From positions 2,170,001-2,234,000 of the forward strand of contig NZ_OZ242342.1 in the NCBI RefSeq assembly GCF_965208555.1: a stretch of DNA of 64,000 bases. The letters run 5' to 3'. The DNA is from Poriferisodalis sp965208555 (GTDB lineage Bacteria; Actinomycetota; Acidimicrobiia; Acidimicrobiales; Poriferisodalaceae). Every line of letters begins with the position of its first letter. Positions within the stretch are counted from its first letter, which is position 1. This document shows, piece after piece, positions 26,671 through 35,525 of this stretch. Position numbers and translations under genes: made by a program. Below the pieces are notes generated by a model. The model was not told where the DNA came from. It searched no databases and saw nothing but the letters and a program-made list of their open reading frames with translations.

Positions 26671-27357
26671 TCACCGCTGCTCCTCCGTCGCATCGCTGCG
26701 TCGTCTCAGTATCGGCCCGAGCTTTTCGACCTCAAGTTCTCTCATCTTGTCGGCGAGCGAGTTCAGCTGGGTGACGGTCATCCACTTCTTGTTTGCCTGC
26801 TTGCCGACCCAGTACCCAGGTTCGGGCATGCCGTCGAAGTACACCATGCCGTCTTCGAATCTGGTGTGGGCTGCCAGATTGCGAGTCTCGTATGCGCGGT
26901 CGAATTCAGCCAGGACCTCGCTCGCCTCAGGGCACGACTCTTCCAGCTGGCGCAGCGCCTCGCGGCGGAACTGCGAGGTGTGGTCGTCGCAGAACTTGTC
27001 CACGTACTCGACCACACGATCGTCAGTCATTCCGCTGTCGGCGATGTGGCAGAGAATGGCCATTCGTCGTCGCAGCAGCTGGTACTCGCAGATGACGTTG
27101 CCTACAGCGCACTTCCACCTCGCGTCGAACTCCGCTTGCACGGCGTCCGTTCGGGCCAGCGCCTCTGAGATCGAGAGCCCTACCTCGAACGGCGTGCCCG
27201 CTCGGGATGTCGTGTAGTCGGCCACTGCCTCGAGCACGGCGCGCTTCTGTGGGGAGTCCGGCAGCAGCCGGATCGCTGCGACCTCCGGGCCGTCGGCACT
27301 AATCGGAGGCTCGTATCCGAGCGTCCGCAATGCGTTTGCAAGTGGATCGTCGATCAT
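26671..27357 (-). CDS. HEPN-motif protein, second gene of a two-gene operon
   Basis: A 228-residue helical protein of no named family. It carries R159-N-x3-H164 in YETRNLAAHTRF, the HEPN R-N-x3-H core. ATG 27357 overlaps the stop of the upstream gene by 4 bases (ATGA), which fixes the start. With its neighbour it forms a pair of HEPN-type proteins; HEPN pairs often form RNase toxins or effector complexes, so a defence role is plausible but unproven. Lies within a decayed IS481 context. Confidence 0.68.
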   Translation of the reverse strand: MIDDPLANALRTLGYEPPISADGPEVAAIRLLPDSPQKRAVLEAVADYTTSRAGTPFEVGLSISEALARTDAVQAEFDARWKCAVGNVICEYQLLRRRMAILCHIADSGMTDDRVVEYVDKFCDDHTSQFRREALRQLEESCPEASEVLAEFDRAYETRNLAAHTRFEDGMVYFDGMPEPGYWVGKQANKKWMTVTQLNSLADKMRELEVEKLGPILRRRSDATEEQR

Positions 27358-29120
27358 GAAGCCGCCCCCTGGAGGATCTTCCGCCACATGTCGAAGGAGT
27401 TTGGGAGGTACATAGAGGGATCTTCGGATTCCAATGTGAACTGCCGGATCTTCTTTGCTGCCGCTGCCTCCTGCCACAGACGCAGGTGCCTGTCCACATC
27501 CTTCCCGCAGTAGTACTTGATGCGCTCGTCGACTGGATCGCTGTCGCTCTCAGGCCATCGGGGGTGAGCCATGTAGAGCCGGATGGGGACGCTGATGACA
27601 TACGGGATGCCCTGTTGGCGACACCGTTCGATCTCTTCGGCGTCGATACCGGTGTGGATGGATGACACAGCATCGGCTGGTTGCGATGGAGCTCTGTCGA
27701 TCTCTGGTTTCCAGACGGCCTCCAACTCTCGGTCAATCTCCGCTTGCTCCGTAATGGTCCAACTCATGGAGTCCGACTTGATGGCCGGTGTCCTCGAGGC
27801 GGGCCGCGGCGGATCTCGCCAGATCGACTTGTGTTCCTTAGAGGCTTCCCAATCGGCCGGTATGCCGTTGGCTACGAAGTCCTTCAGACAGGCCCGCAAG
27901 ATGTTCTCTGCGTCGGCCAGCAGCTTGATCGATTCTGCATCTGGCCAGAGCCCGACAGGGTCGGTCGTGTTGCCGTGGATGATGTTGCGGCGAGTCTCGT
28001 AGAGCTCCTTCAGTACCCGTCTGGCGCTGTCGCGCTCTTGCACGGTGTCTGCGTAGTACCAAGACCCCCGACGGCTGATCGCTTGTCTGAGGTCGGCCTC
28101 CCATTCGTTGCCTGTGAACAGCGCTTCCAAGGCGATGCAGATGTCAATGATCTTGTCCTCGAAGGCGATCCTTCCCGCACCATCTCGCAGGCGTCGCATC
28201 GCCAGGTTCACGACGTTGCGGGGCTGGTCGTCCAATTCGGCGTGGGCCTCCACGAGTTCCCCAAGTTCCCTCGTGGCGAGCGGTCGCTTCTTGACATAGG
28301 GCTGACCTATCCGAAGCGGCAGCAGCGTTGCCATCTGAAAGGATCCGCCGATCGGTCCGATCGTCCAAAACGGCAGTGCCGCTGAGGTCACGAGCGGAAC
28401 TAGGTCCCAGTGTCCGAACACGGTGTACCCGTCTCCCCAGACCACCCCGAGAAGCATCGCCAGTGCCTCGGCGTGACCCTCCCGAAGGAGCTCGCTGGCG
28501 TACTGCGTGACTTCCTCGCTGCCCGGACGCTCGAACCCTCTCGCCCTGAGCGCACAGATACCGTCTGCGTGCTTCGGCGGCCAAGTCTCGCCAGGACTCG
28601 GCGATTCCAGCAAGGACTCCCGGATCTGCACGGCTTCGCGGTACGAGATCATCGTGCAGTAATCGTCCAGCGCAATCGCTTGGTTTATCGAGGGCCCCCT
28701 CAACAGATAGATGGTCTCGACCTCAAGCAGGTCGGTTTGCGCGAACCGCGTGGCGCTGTGCGCCGCAGCCTCCGGACCGTGCAGCATCGCGGCCAGGATC
28801 AGCTTCCGCGCTGCTGTGGGAGTGTCGAGCCGGTCTCGTGGTCCGAAGCGGACTGGCCGGTTCGATCTGACACACCCTGGAGGCGGCACCGCCCCCTGTC
28901 CCGTGCCCCAATGCTCATCAATCCATGTTTGGACTTCCTGATAGAGCGCTGGGTCGCACGTCCAGTCGCCCCCTCGGACCATCTTCTGACCCAGAAAAGG
29001 GACTCTGTACGAATCAGGCAGCGAGCTCGCAGCTTCCTGTGTGATGGCGATTCGCCCATGTGGACCGGTCCAGACGACACGAGCTCGCGCCGCTGCGCTG
29101 CAGAAGGCCCTGAATGACAC
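27354..29120 (-). CDS. Apea-type HEPN protein, first gene of the operon
   Basis: A 588-residue protein. The first half (to about residue 300) has no recognised domain. Residues about 320-420 match an Apea_HEPN-like domain: FEDKIIDICIALEALF followed by LYETRRNIIHGN, with R378-N-x2-H382 (or R377-x4-H382) as the HEPN core. The C-terminal 150 residues are hydrophilic. The start shown is GTG 29120. It overlaps the next HEPN gene by 4 bases. Apea_HEPN proteins are frequent in defence islands; activity here is inferred only. Confidence 0.72.
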   Translation of the reverse strand: MSFRAFCSAAARARVVWTGPHGRIAITQEAASSLPDSYRVPFLGQKMVRGGDWTCDPALYQEVQTWIDEHWGTGQGAVPPPGCVRSNRPVRFGPRDRLDTPTAARKLILAAMLHGPEAAAHSATRFAQTDLLEVETIYLLRGPSINQAIALDDYCTMISYREAVQIRESLLESPSPGETWPPKHADGICALRARGFERPGSEEVTQYASELLREGHAEALAMLLGVVWGDGYTVFGHWDLVPLVTSAALPFWTIGPIGGSFQMATLLPLRIGQPYVKKRPLATRELGELVEAHAELDDQPRNVVNLAMRRLRDGAGRIAFEDKIIDICIALEALFTGNEWEADLRQAISRRGSWYYADTVQERDSARRVLKELYETRRNIIHGNTTDPVGLWPDAESIKLLADAENILRACLKDFVANGIPADWEASKEHKSIWRDPPRPASRTPAIKSDSMSWTITEQAEIDRELEAVWKPEIDRAPSQPADAVSSIHTGIDAEEIERCRQQGIPYVISVPIRLYMAHPRWPESDSDPVDERIKYYCGKDVDRHLRLWQEAAAAKKIRQFTLESEDPSMYLPNSFDMWRKILQGAAS

Positions 29121-29474
29121 TCACGTCGTTCTCTTACGCACAGACATGCTTCCGCACGGTTCTCCCGGTCACAGGCGTCTTCTCGTCTCGCAAGGCCGGC
29201 GGCTGCCCCGCACCTCTACGCGTCCCAAAAGGGCCGTAGCCGGCAGTGCGCAGACGGTCAGGGTAACGCTGCAGAGTCGGCGCTGGATCGAGCAACATCG
29301 CCGGCGTTACATCGCCGCCGCACGAAGTCGGTCCCGGGTTGTCGAAGGAATTCTGACAGTGGATTGTCGCATGAGGCGACCAGATCTGACCTGGTGTCCC
29401 ACTCATTGGCGGCGAGTCCGGAAACAGCGGACTTGGGCTCCGGGCTCGTTCTGGGCGCACGACACGGCGGCCGA
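29121..29474. other. Intergenic stretch upstream of the HEPN operon
   Basis: About 350 bases between the HEPN operon start and the IS481 C-terminal relic. Probably includes the operon promoter. No coding or RNA feature is recognised. Confidence 0.4.
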
Positions 29475-29780
29475 CGAGTTGCTCACCGATAACGGCCCCA
29501 ACCCTTCTCCGACGCGATCGCTTAGCTGTTCGCCGAAGGCCGAATCAAGCACCTCCGCACCCAGCCCTACCGGTCCCCGACCAACGGCAATGCAGAGCGC
29601 TTCAACCGCACCCTGGCTGACGGGTTTCCTTGTTCCCGCAAGTTCCATTCAGAAGCCGACCGCAGGGTCCGCCTGGCCCGCTGTGTGCACGACTACGACT
29701 GCCACCGGCACCACACCGCCGTCGGCGGACCGCCCGCTTCACGCGCTCACTACCTCACGCGAACGGACATACGTGTTTGA
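29475..29780 (+). pseudogene. IS481-family transposase, C-terminal part, frameshift and stop
   Basis: Starts with LLTDNGPN (second catalytic aspartate region), shifts frame near 29505, meets a TAG near 29522, and continues as RIKHLRTQPYRSPTNGNAERFNRTL (third catalytic residue E in AERFNRT) to GGPPASRAHYL and a stop at 29780. This is the typical end of an IS481 transposase. No matching right terminal repeat was found by eye. It may be the other half of the relic at 25825. Confidence 0.82.
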
Positions 29781-30040
29781 ATCGGGCTGGCAGCGTCGGC
29801 GGGATCCAGTTCCTTGTCAACCAGGCCCGCCTGCGAGGAGCAACAGCAGCGCCGACGCCACACCGACAGTTCCCGGAGTGTCCCGACATCTGACCGCACT
29901 CCGGCGAGCCCCATGCCGTTGCCGAGCAGCGACGGGCACAAACTGTCGCCCACGAGATGGAGATCACCGGCGGGTCAGCTGGGATCTCTGCGACAGGATG
30001 GCTTGATCGCCAGGAACGACACAGCAAAGAGGAGCGAGAG

Positions 30041-32431
30041 ATGAATTGGTACGCGACGAGCCTCGACTGCGAAGTCGTCGACTTGAACGAAGTGGTGGTG
30101 TTCATATGCCCAGACGGGCTCACCGAGATCCGAGTCCGCGACGTGCCGACATGCGGCCGTGCAGCGATCTTCTTCCGCGACCGACTCGTGCTCACAACTG
30201 ACCTGCAAGAGGCTGCTCTCGACGACGTGGTCTTCTATCTCGTCGCGGACACGGACTTTGCCCCAAGAGTCGACATCCGGGGTCCGATCCTGAACGTCAA
30301 CTGCACCACTCACCAAGCCAATCGCCGCGACTACCACACCTCCATCCAGCTTGACTCCGATGCTGCACTGTGTTTCGGGGCAGGCTCCTGGCATCTGAGC
30401 GGGCCGACGGGCCCTGTCTTGCCGGCCGTTCGACTGCGCTGTGAGGACTCGCAGGCTGAGACGACCATTCGCGGTGACGCCGTGACAGTCGAGGCGCTCG
30501 ACACTGACGGCGACCATGTCTACGGCCTGCCCTTCGAAACTGGGGCCGAGATAACGCTGCGAAGCGGACGCGCCGCGTTTGAAGGTGATCTGCGCGACGT
30601 GAGAATTAGCGATGAGGGCAGCAGCTCCGATTCCCGGCCGCCTGAGCGCTCCGACGAGGCGCCGAAGAACTCACTGCACGTCACTGGCAACCTGACCGGA
30701 TGCGCTATCGATATCGCCGGAGATGTCACCGTCAAAGGCGACGTCGATACCCAATCTGAGCAGAAGGTCCGTTGCAGAGACCTGAACGTCGAAGGCGCCA
30801 TCGAGTCGCACGCCAAGGTGCGCTGCCGGTCGTTGGATGTGCACGGCGAGCTGCTGGGCACCGCGGGGTTGCACGCCTACGGCAGCGCGCGGTGTCGTCA
30901 ACGGGCCGAGGTGAGCGAGATCGAAGTCGACGACAGTGCCCGCTTCGACGGCGCCCTGGAGTGCTCGTCCGCCACGTTTGTCGGACATGTAGTCCTGCGT
31001 GGGTCTCTCAAGAAGACGCTCGCAGTGAAATGGCGCCCTACGAGACCCCGCGCTGTCTTCGAAGTCCGCCCGTCGTCTCAAGTCAGTGACAACGGCGATC
31101 TCGTGCTCGGCCAGTTGCTGCTCCCGAACGAGGGCCGCGTGATCCAAGAGCCCCGGCTCAGGATTCCCACCGGAACGCGAATCGGCTCGCTGCGAATGGA
31201 GATACCGCATCTCGACGTTGCCGTTGTTGGCACAGGCGGCAAGCCCTCCTCCGGTGCGGACCCAGGCGGATTCGCGAGAGTTGCTCTCGTAGCGCTAAGT
31301 CGCTTCGTCTCGATCGAGCTCCATGAGGGAGACCTCAGCGTGACGGTCGACGTCGAGAAGAGGAAGTCCGTTTCGATCAGTGCTGCCGTCCGTCACGACG
31401 CGACGCTCTCGCTCGAGGACATCTCAACAGCCGTCTCCGAGCTGCAGCTGAGTTGCGACGGCACCGCAAGGCTCCGAGACTCGAACCCAGACGCACAGCT
31501 GAACGATGTCAAGCTGGCCGGCTCCGGACTGCTCGACACAGCGGTCGACATATCCGGCCTGACGTCAGAGGTCGCCCGAAGCAGCGAGACCGCCGGATCG
31601 GACGACCCGGACAGCACCTGCCCACGGCTCATGCTCGCCGGTGGCACGGTCGTCCGCAACGCCCAGGGCATTTGTTCGCTGAGGGGGCTGCAGGGCAGGA
31701 TCTACGGAGCCGACGACGGCGAGCTGTCGATCGTCGACATCGAAGCGGCAGCCGATGCCGACGAAGCCGCCGACGGACACCTCCTCAACGTGAACCTCAA
31801 CAACCTGCCGGCGCGCCAGGTCGAATTGCTGCGTCCGCTGCGAGTGCTCGAAATCTCAGCTACGTCGCTTCAACGCTTCGCGACCGAACGAACATGGCTG
31901 CTCTACCAATGGTCAAGGATCCCTTGGACCGGCGACCGTGAATCGCCTCTGACTCGGGACGACGTCCGCGAACGCGCCGAGAAGCTCGCAGCCATCTTCG
32001 CCGCAGTCGGCAAACGGGTCAACTCCGGACGGTCTCGAAGCTGGCTTCTATGGTCTGTCATGAGGCTCCAGCACCGAGGACTCGGGAAGCTCGCACCCGA
32101 ACGAGCGCTGCGAGCCCTCTACCGAATGGTGGGATACGGATACCGGCCGCTCGTTGCAGCGGCGAGCTGGTTCGCCGTCGCCGGGCTGCTGCTGCTCGTC
32201 CGCCACTACAGCTGGTTCGACATCAGGATCGGCTTCCTCCCCAGGACATCCGACGTAGGCGCGTACATCGAGTTGCTGTTCGCCCCAGTCACCTACTTTC
32301 GGCCAGGAAGCAGGAACTCGATCATCTTCGATCCCGCCTGGCTCAGCCACATCGCCCGAGTCATGCTCGGAGTCCCGTTCCTGTTCACCGTCCTCGGACT
32401 GCGCCAATACCTCAAATCGCCAGTGCGGTGA
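30041..32431 (+). CDS. Large beta-helix-like (bactofilin/polymer-forming-like) protein with two C-terminal membrane segments
   Basis: A 796-residue protein starting at ATG 30041, which has a strong ribosome binding site (AAAGAGGAGCGAGAG); the longer frame from 29957 is rejected for that reason. Residues about 210-330 contain repeating short V/I-G-D-V/L units (NLTGCAIDIAGDVTVKGDV, LNVEGAIESHAKVRC, LDVHGELLGTAGL) that read like a bactofilin or FapA-type right-handed beta helix. After a long strand-rich middle, the last 110 residues hold a helix pair (VAAASWFAVAGLLLLV and VMLGVPFLFTVLGL) separated by about 60 residues, like the two-TM tails found on some actinobacterial repeat proteins. Function unknown; possibly a membrane-anchored sensor or scaffold. 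Confidence 0.68.
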   Translation: MNWYATSLDCEVVDLNEVVVFICPDGLTEIRVRDVPTCGRAAIFFRDRLVLTTDLQEAALDDVVFYLVADTDFAPRVDIRGPILNVNCTTHQANRRDYHTSIQLDSDAALCFGAGSWHLSGPTGPVLPAVRLRCEDSQAETTIRGDAVTVEALDTDGDHVYGLPFETGAEITLRSGRAAFEGDLRDVRISDEGSSSDSRPPERSDEAPKNSLHVTGNLTGCAIDIAGDVTVKGDVDTQSEQKVRCRDLNVEGAIESHAKVRCRSLDVHGELLGTAGLHAYGSARCRQRAEVSEIEVDDSARFDGALECSSATFVGHVVLRGSLKKTLAVKWRPTRPRAVFEVRPSSQVSDNGDLVLGQLLLPNEGRVIQEPRLRIPTGTRIGSLRMEIPHLDVAVVGTGGKPSSGADPGGFARVALVALSRFVSIELHEGDLSVTVDVEKRKSVSISAAVRHDATLSLEDISTAVSELQLSCDGTARLRDSNPDAQLNDVKLAGSGLLDTAVDISGLTSEVARSSETAGSDDPDSTCPRLMLAGGTVVRNAQGICSLRGLQGRIYGADDGELSIVDIEAAADADEAADGHLLNVNLNNLPARQVELLRPLRVLEISATSLQRFATERTWLLYQWSRIPWTGDRESPLTRDDVRERAEKLAAIFAAVGKRVNSGRSRSWLLWSVMRLQHRGLGKLAPERALRALYRMVGYGYRPLVAAASWFAVAGLLLLVRHYSWFDIRIGFLPRTSDVGAYIELLFAPVTYFRPGSRNSIIFDPAWLSHIARVMLGVPFLFTVLGLRQYLKSPVR

Positions 32432-33031
32432 GCTCGAGTCGGCCACGCGGGTGGGCGAGCAGGAGCAGACCACTGCGGCGTTCTCGCGGACGAACAGCAA
32501 AGAACGAGAGGGCTACTCGATTCTGCTGGCGCTTCGCGCATGGCAGTGCCCCAGAAACGACGAGTCCCCAGGGTTCGTGGTCATAGAGGCTGAAAGCAAG
32601 GTGAAGGGCTCAGCCTCCTGTGCGAGCGTGGCGTTTGTGGTATCCGCCAGACCAGCGAGGTGATCCACGTCGCCACCGTCAACCAGGTCGGTCGCCGCCA
32701 CATCGGAAGCCGCCGCCATTGTCAACGCTGCCCCGACCACGGCAAGACCTAACGAGAAGCCATCCGAGCCCTTATGCGACGCAGATTAGATCGCATCTGG
32801 GCCCACCTCGACACCGGGCCGTTGACATAGGAGTCCATTTAGGCTCCTGCTTCGTGGGGCCTACGGCTCGCCGATGACGACATTGAGCGAGTCCTCGGAG
32901 TGCTCGAAGCTGGCATTCGAGACTTCGAAAGCGAACCCGCGTTCAACTGAGCGAGCTGCTGAGCGGCACGGCAGACCTAGTCGTGACGTCCACCCGGGTT
33001 GTTGACGGGTCGGGCGGGTGTGCCGTGTTGT
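32432..33031. other. Non-coding stretch with an IS481 end relic
   Basis: 600 bases with no convincing gene. It includes the second IS481-like end (32574-32650). Other frames look like decayed sequence. Confidence 0.45.
32574..32650 (+). repeat. IS481-like end relic, copy 2
   Basis: Aligns with the sequence at 25825 over about 70 bases (TTCGTGGTCATAGAGG..., GAGCCTCCT/CAGCCTCCT, GCGAGCGTGG) with scattered mismatches. No transposase remains next to it. Confidence 0.6.
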
Positions 33032-34024
33032 TCAGACAGGCGGATTTTGCCGAAGGCGTTTGAGCCGATCGAGCGCGTCGACATCGCCGTGCTGCTGTGC
33101 TTCCTGCTCCATGTCCTCCCAGTGCACGCCAAATACGTCGCGCACGGCGTGGAGGCGGTCCAACTGTGTCTTGCGCTCGATCCACAGCATTTCCTCTAGC
33201 CAGTTTTGGCTGAGGTCTCGGTTCTTGAGCCGAATGTCCGACAGCAGTATGTTCAGCCCCAGGTGCATGCTGCTCAGGACGTACTCGCCCACTTCAAAGC
33301 GGCGAAAGCCATCGTATGAATCGCCGAGCGTGGCTCGGCCTACGTTGCTGCCCCCTGTTTCGCTCTTGTTGTAGCGCGTTATCAACCATCCGCCTTCTAG
33401 GCAGGCAATCAAGTCGGGCAGCAGCGCTGGGCCGTTGTCTGCGTTGTGCGTTCGTTCTTCGAGACCTTGGATGACCCTTTCGGGTGGAAGGCTACGAAGT
33501 GCGACAATGACGCCGAGATACGGATTCTGCGGTTTGTCGGGGGTGTCGATCGTGATGCCCCCGGAGCCTGTGAGCCTCATGGCGCTGTTGGGCAGAACAT
33601 CCTCAGGTGTGGACGGAGCGCGCGGGAGGCGCTTGACGGATGCAATGTTCTCGAGGGCAACTTCCAGCCCCCGACCGTCAAGCTGCGTTTTGACTTCCGC
33701 TACGCCGTAGACGGCCTCACAGGGTACGAGGATGCTGCCATCGCCTACCCGGAATACCGGGGAGAAGAGCTCATCGTGAATGATGACATCGATCTGCCTG
33801 CTCCGCTCGTGGCCTTCTGCGAACACTTCTCCATGACCTATGGCATACGAACCAGGAAGGAAACAGCGAAAGAAGGCCTTGATCGCTTCCTCCCTGGCAG
33901 CGCCCTTGATTCCCGAATGGGCGCTTATCCCAGACTTGCGGAGTTCGGCGAGTGTGGCATCGGCATGTGCGCGCAGCGCCTCGATGAGGGTTTCAGGTCC
34001 GTTGGCCGCGCTCACTGAACCCAC
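33032..34024 (-). CDS. DUF6602-like, PD-(D/E)xK nuclease-like protein
   Basis: A 330-residue protein. Residues 45-115 have the layout of the DUF6602 restriction-endonuclease-like domain: a helix with REEAIKAFF, then YAIGHGEVF, SRQIDVIIHD (D79) and PCEAVYGVAEVKTQL (E110-V-K112), which together give a D...ExK catalytic pattern. The C-terminal part is helical and hydrophilic. The start shown is GTG 34024. It stands alone, with no methylase or helicase partner. A defence nuclease role is plausible from the domain and the surroundings. Confidence 0.68.
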   Translation of the reverse strand: MGSVSAANGPETLIEALRAHADATLAELRKSGISAHSGIKGAAREEAIKAFFRCFLPGSYAIGHGEVFAEGHERSRQIDVIIHDELFSPVFRVGDGSILVPCEAVYGVAEVKTQLDGRGLEVALENIASVKRLPRAPSTPEDVLPNSAMRLTGSGGITIDTPDKPQNPYLGVIVALRSLPPERVIQGLEERTHNADNGPALLPDLIACLEGGWLITRYNKSETGGSNVGRATLGDSYDGFRRFEVGEYVLSSMHLGLNILLSDIRLKNRDLSQNWLEEMLWIERKTQLDRLHAVRDVFGVHWEDMEQEAQQHGDVDALDRLKRLRQNPPV

Positions 34025-34234
34025 TTTCGATCGCCGCCAATGTCGATCTGTCTGGCGACCTCGCGGGAGCGTTCCGTAGGCCGCCTCGACTGGCAGTCAA
34101 CGCTCGCTCGATCGTCATCTGGGCGATTATCGGCAGCTCCGCGTCATCCCAGCCTGATGTCACAACCGCCGAAAGAGTCACGTTGCGTCATTCGTCGAAA
34201 CGGCGACGCTCTCCATGCCCCGAGCGTACCCACG

Positions 34235-34298
34235 CTGCCTTGCTGCCTTGCTGCCTTGCTGCCTTGCTGCCTTGCTGCCTTGCTGCCTTGCTGCCTTG
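34235..34298. repeat. Octanucleotide tandem repeat (CTGCCTTG), 8 copies
   Basis: Eight perfect head-to-tail copies of CTGCCTTG. Because the unit is 8 bases, gain or loss of a copy shifts any reading frame through it. All three plus-strand frames across it are open and read as Leu/Cys/Ala repeats. A PIN-domain C-terminal remnant follows directly. Confidence 0.95.
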
Positions 34299-34299
34299 C

Positions 34300-34455
34300 C
34301 TAGCTGTGCTGCTTCGCACTGTCGTGATCGCCGCGGCTTGCCCCGCAAGTTGTCACGACCTGCAAGTCGCTGTGTTCGCGCTGCGATGGCAACTTCCCGT
34401 GCTCACGAGCGACAACGGCGATCTCCGACGGCTGCCCGCTGAGATCGAGTTCTAG
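34300..34455 (+). pseudogene. PIN-domain (VapC-like) C-terminal remnant
   Basis: Translates to a segment ending HDLQVAVFALRWQLPVLTSDNGDLRRLP, which matches the last helix and strand of VapC PIN domains (D-x-Q-I-A, PVLT-x-N/D-x2-D). The N-terminal part with the other acidic residues is replaced by the octanucleotide repeat region. Probably a broken toxin; an alternative is a repeat-containing switchable ORF. Confidence 0.6.
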
Positions 34456-34999
34456 TCGGTCCGGCGGCGCACAGGAGTGCACGCCCAGCTCGATGGCTGA
34501 GGCTTCAGACTCAGTGTGACCAGAGTGAAGGCCTGAGCGGACTTGCGCACACTCGTGCAGACGGGACTGTGATGGTCCCTCTCGGCCGTTCTTGACTACC
34601 TAGCTGTCGTGGACATATCGGTTGGGCAGCAGGGTGATGTGTTGGGCCTCCTGAGCGAGCGCGTCACGCGCGCCTCAAATTTGTGTCCCTGTAATCCCTC
34701 GCCGGAAACACTGATCCCTCGTTGAGCAGATCACACGCGGCGGTCTCATAACCCCGTCACTGCGAGAGCGCTCAAGACCCCACAAATCGGCCATTTCGAA
34801 CCCCAAGTAGCCGCCTCGAAGCCCGCTTTGCGCACCTCTTGACTGGCCGCGATGCTCAGTGCGGCGTCCTGACCAGGGGTTTCGCTGTTTTGAGGCCAAT
34901 GTGGAGATTCGCCGAATTTCATGTGGAGATTCACGAACGGGCCAGAACTTGCCTAGCGTGACCAGGCACTTCGCGACTGGCCAACATCCCACCACCTAG
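34456..34999. other. Non-coding stretch with the third IS481 end relic
   Basis: About 540 bases between the PIN remnant and the terminator at 35000. Apart from the IS481-like end (34605-34665) nothing is recognised; frames at 34675-34995 show no family features. Confidence 0.45.
34605..34665 (+). repeat. IS481-like end relic, copy 3
   Basis: TGTCGTGGACATA matches the start of the copy at 25825 exactly for 13 bases, then GGTGATG-T-TTGGGCCTCCT-GAGCGAGCG follows the same pattern with mismatches. No transposase sequence beside it. Confidence 0.6.
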
Positions 35000-35029
35000 C
35001 AAGCCCCAGGAGCCCGGCTCCGGGGCTTG
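35000..35029. terminator. GC-rich hairpin
   Basis: CAAGCCCC-a-GGAGCC pairs with GGCTCC-GGGGCTTG, a stem of about 14 bp with one bulged base. Only a weak pyrimidine run follows. Probably a terminator for leftward or rightward transcription at the island edge. Confidence 0.5.
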
Positions 35030-35067
35030 TCTCGTGTCAAGCAGCGCTTGCGGTCCGACTAGGCGAT

Positions 35068-35427
35068 ATGGGCAAGACGGCGAGATTCCGGCGGGCGAGG
35101 CCCCTCGACGACTCGCGGGTGCAGCACCCCACACCGGTTCAGCTTCCACGGTGGTTTGTGTGGGCGCTCATCACGGCTGGGGTCGCCTACGCAGCGTTGT
35201 TCGTGGTGGCGTTCACGGGCACCTCCATCCCGGACCCTTGCGATGACTTCCATGAGTCGCCCTACACCGTGCTCAACGTCGGCGTCGTCGTCGGGAGCAT
35301 CGCTGTGTCCCTCGTCGCCGGTCATCTGTTGATGGCGAGGTGGTGGCTGGTCCTGCCGTACACCGCAGGAACGCTGCAGGCGCTCATCTGGTACTGGCTG
35401 TTCGTGATTCCGAAGGGAACCTGCTGA
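35068..35427 (+). CDS. Small three-helix membrane protein
   Basis: A 119-residue protein: basic N-terminus (about 30 residues), then hydrophobic segments WFVWALITAGVAYAALFVVAF, VLNVGVVVGSIAVSLVAGHLL and WWLVLPYTAGTLQALIWYWL. No family motif. ATG 35068. It converges on pyrF. Might be the first chromosomal gene on the right side of the island. Function unknown. Confidence 0.62.
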   Translation: MGKTARFRRARPLDDSRVQHPTPVQLPRWFVWALITAGVAYAALFVVAFTGTSIPDPCDDFHESPYTVLNVGVVVGSIAVSLVAGHLLMARWWLVLPYTAGTLQALIWYWLFVIPKGTC

Positions 35428-35525
35428 CAGCGAGGACCAAACACTCGCCTTTGGCTTGCGGCGCGGTCAGAGATGTGTGTCGGAGCGCATCGGTTTCCGG
35501 ACAGAGGCGCCGATCACCCAAGGGT

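Noticed and set aside
29957..30040. Longer N-terminus for the beta-helix-like protein
   Set aside because: The strong ribosome binding site lies inside this extension, directly before ATG 30041.
34235..34298. Possible CRISPR array
   Set aside because: The repeats are only 8 bases and strictly head-to-tail without spacers; no cas genes are present.
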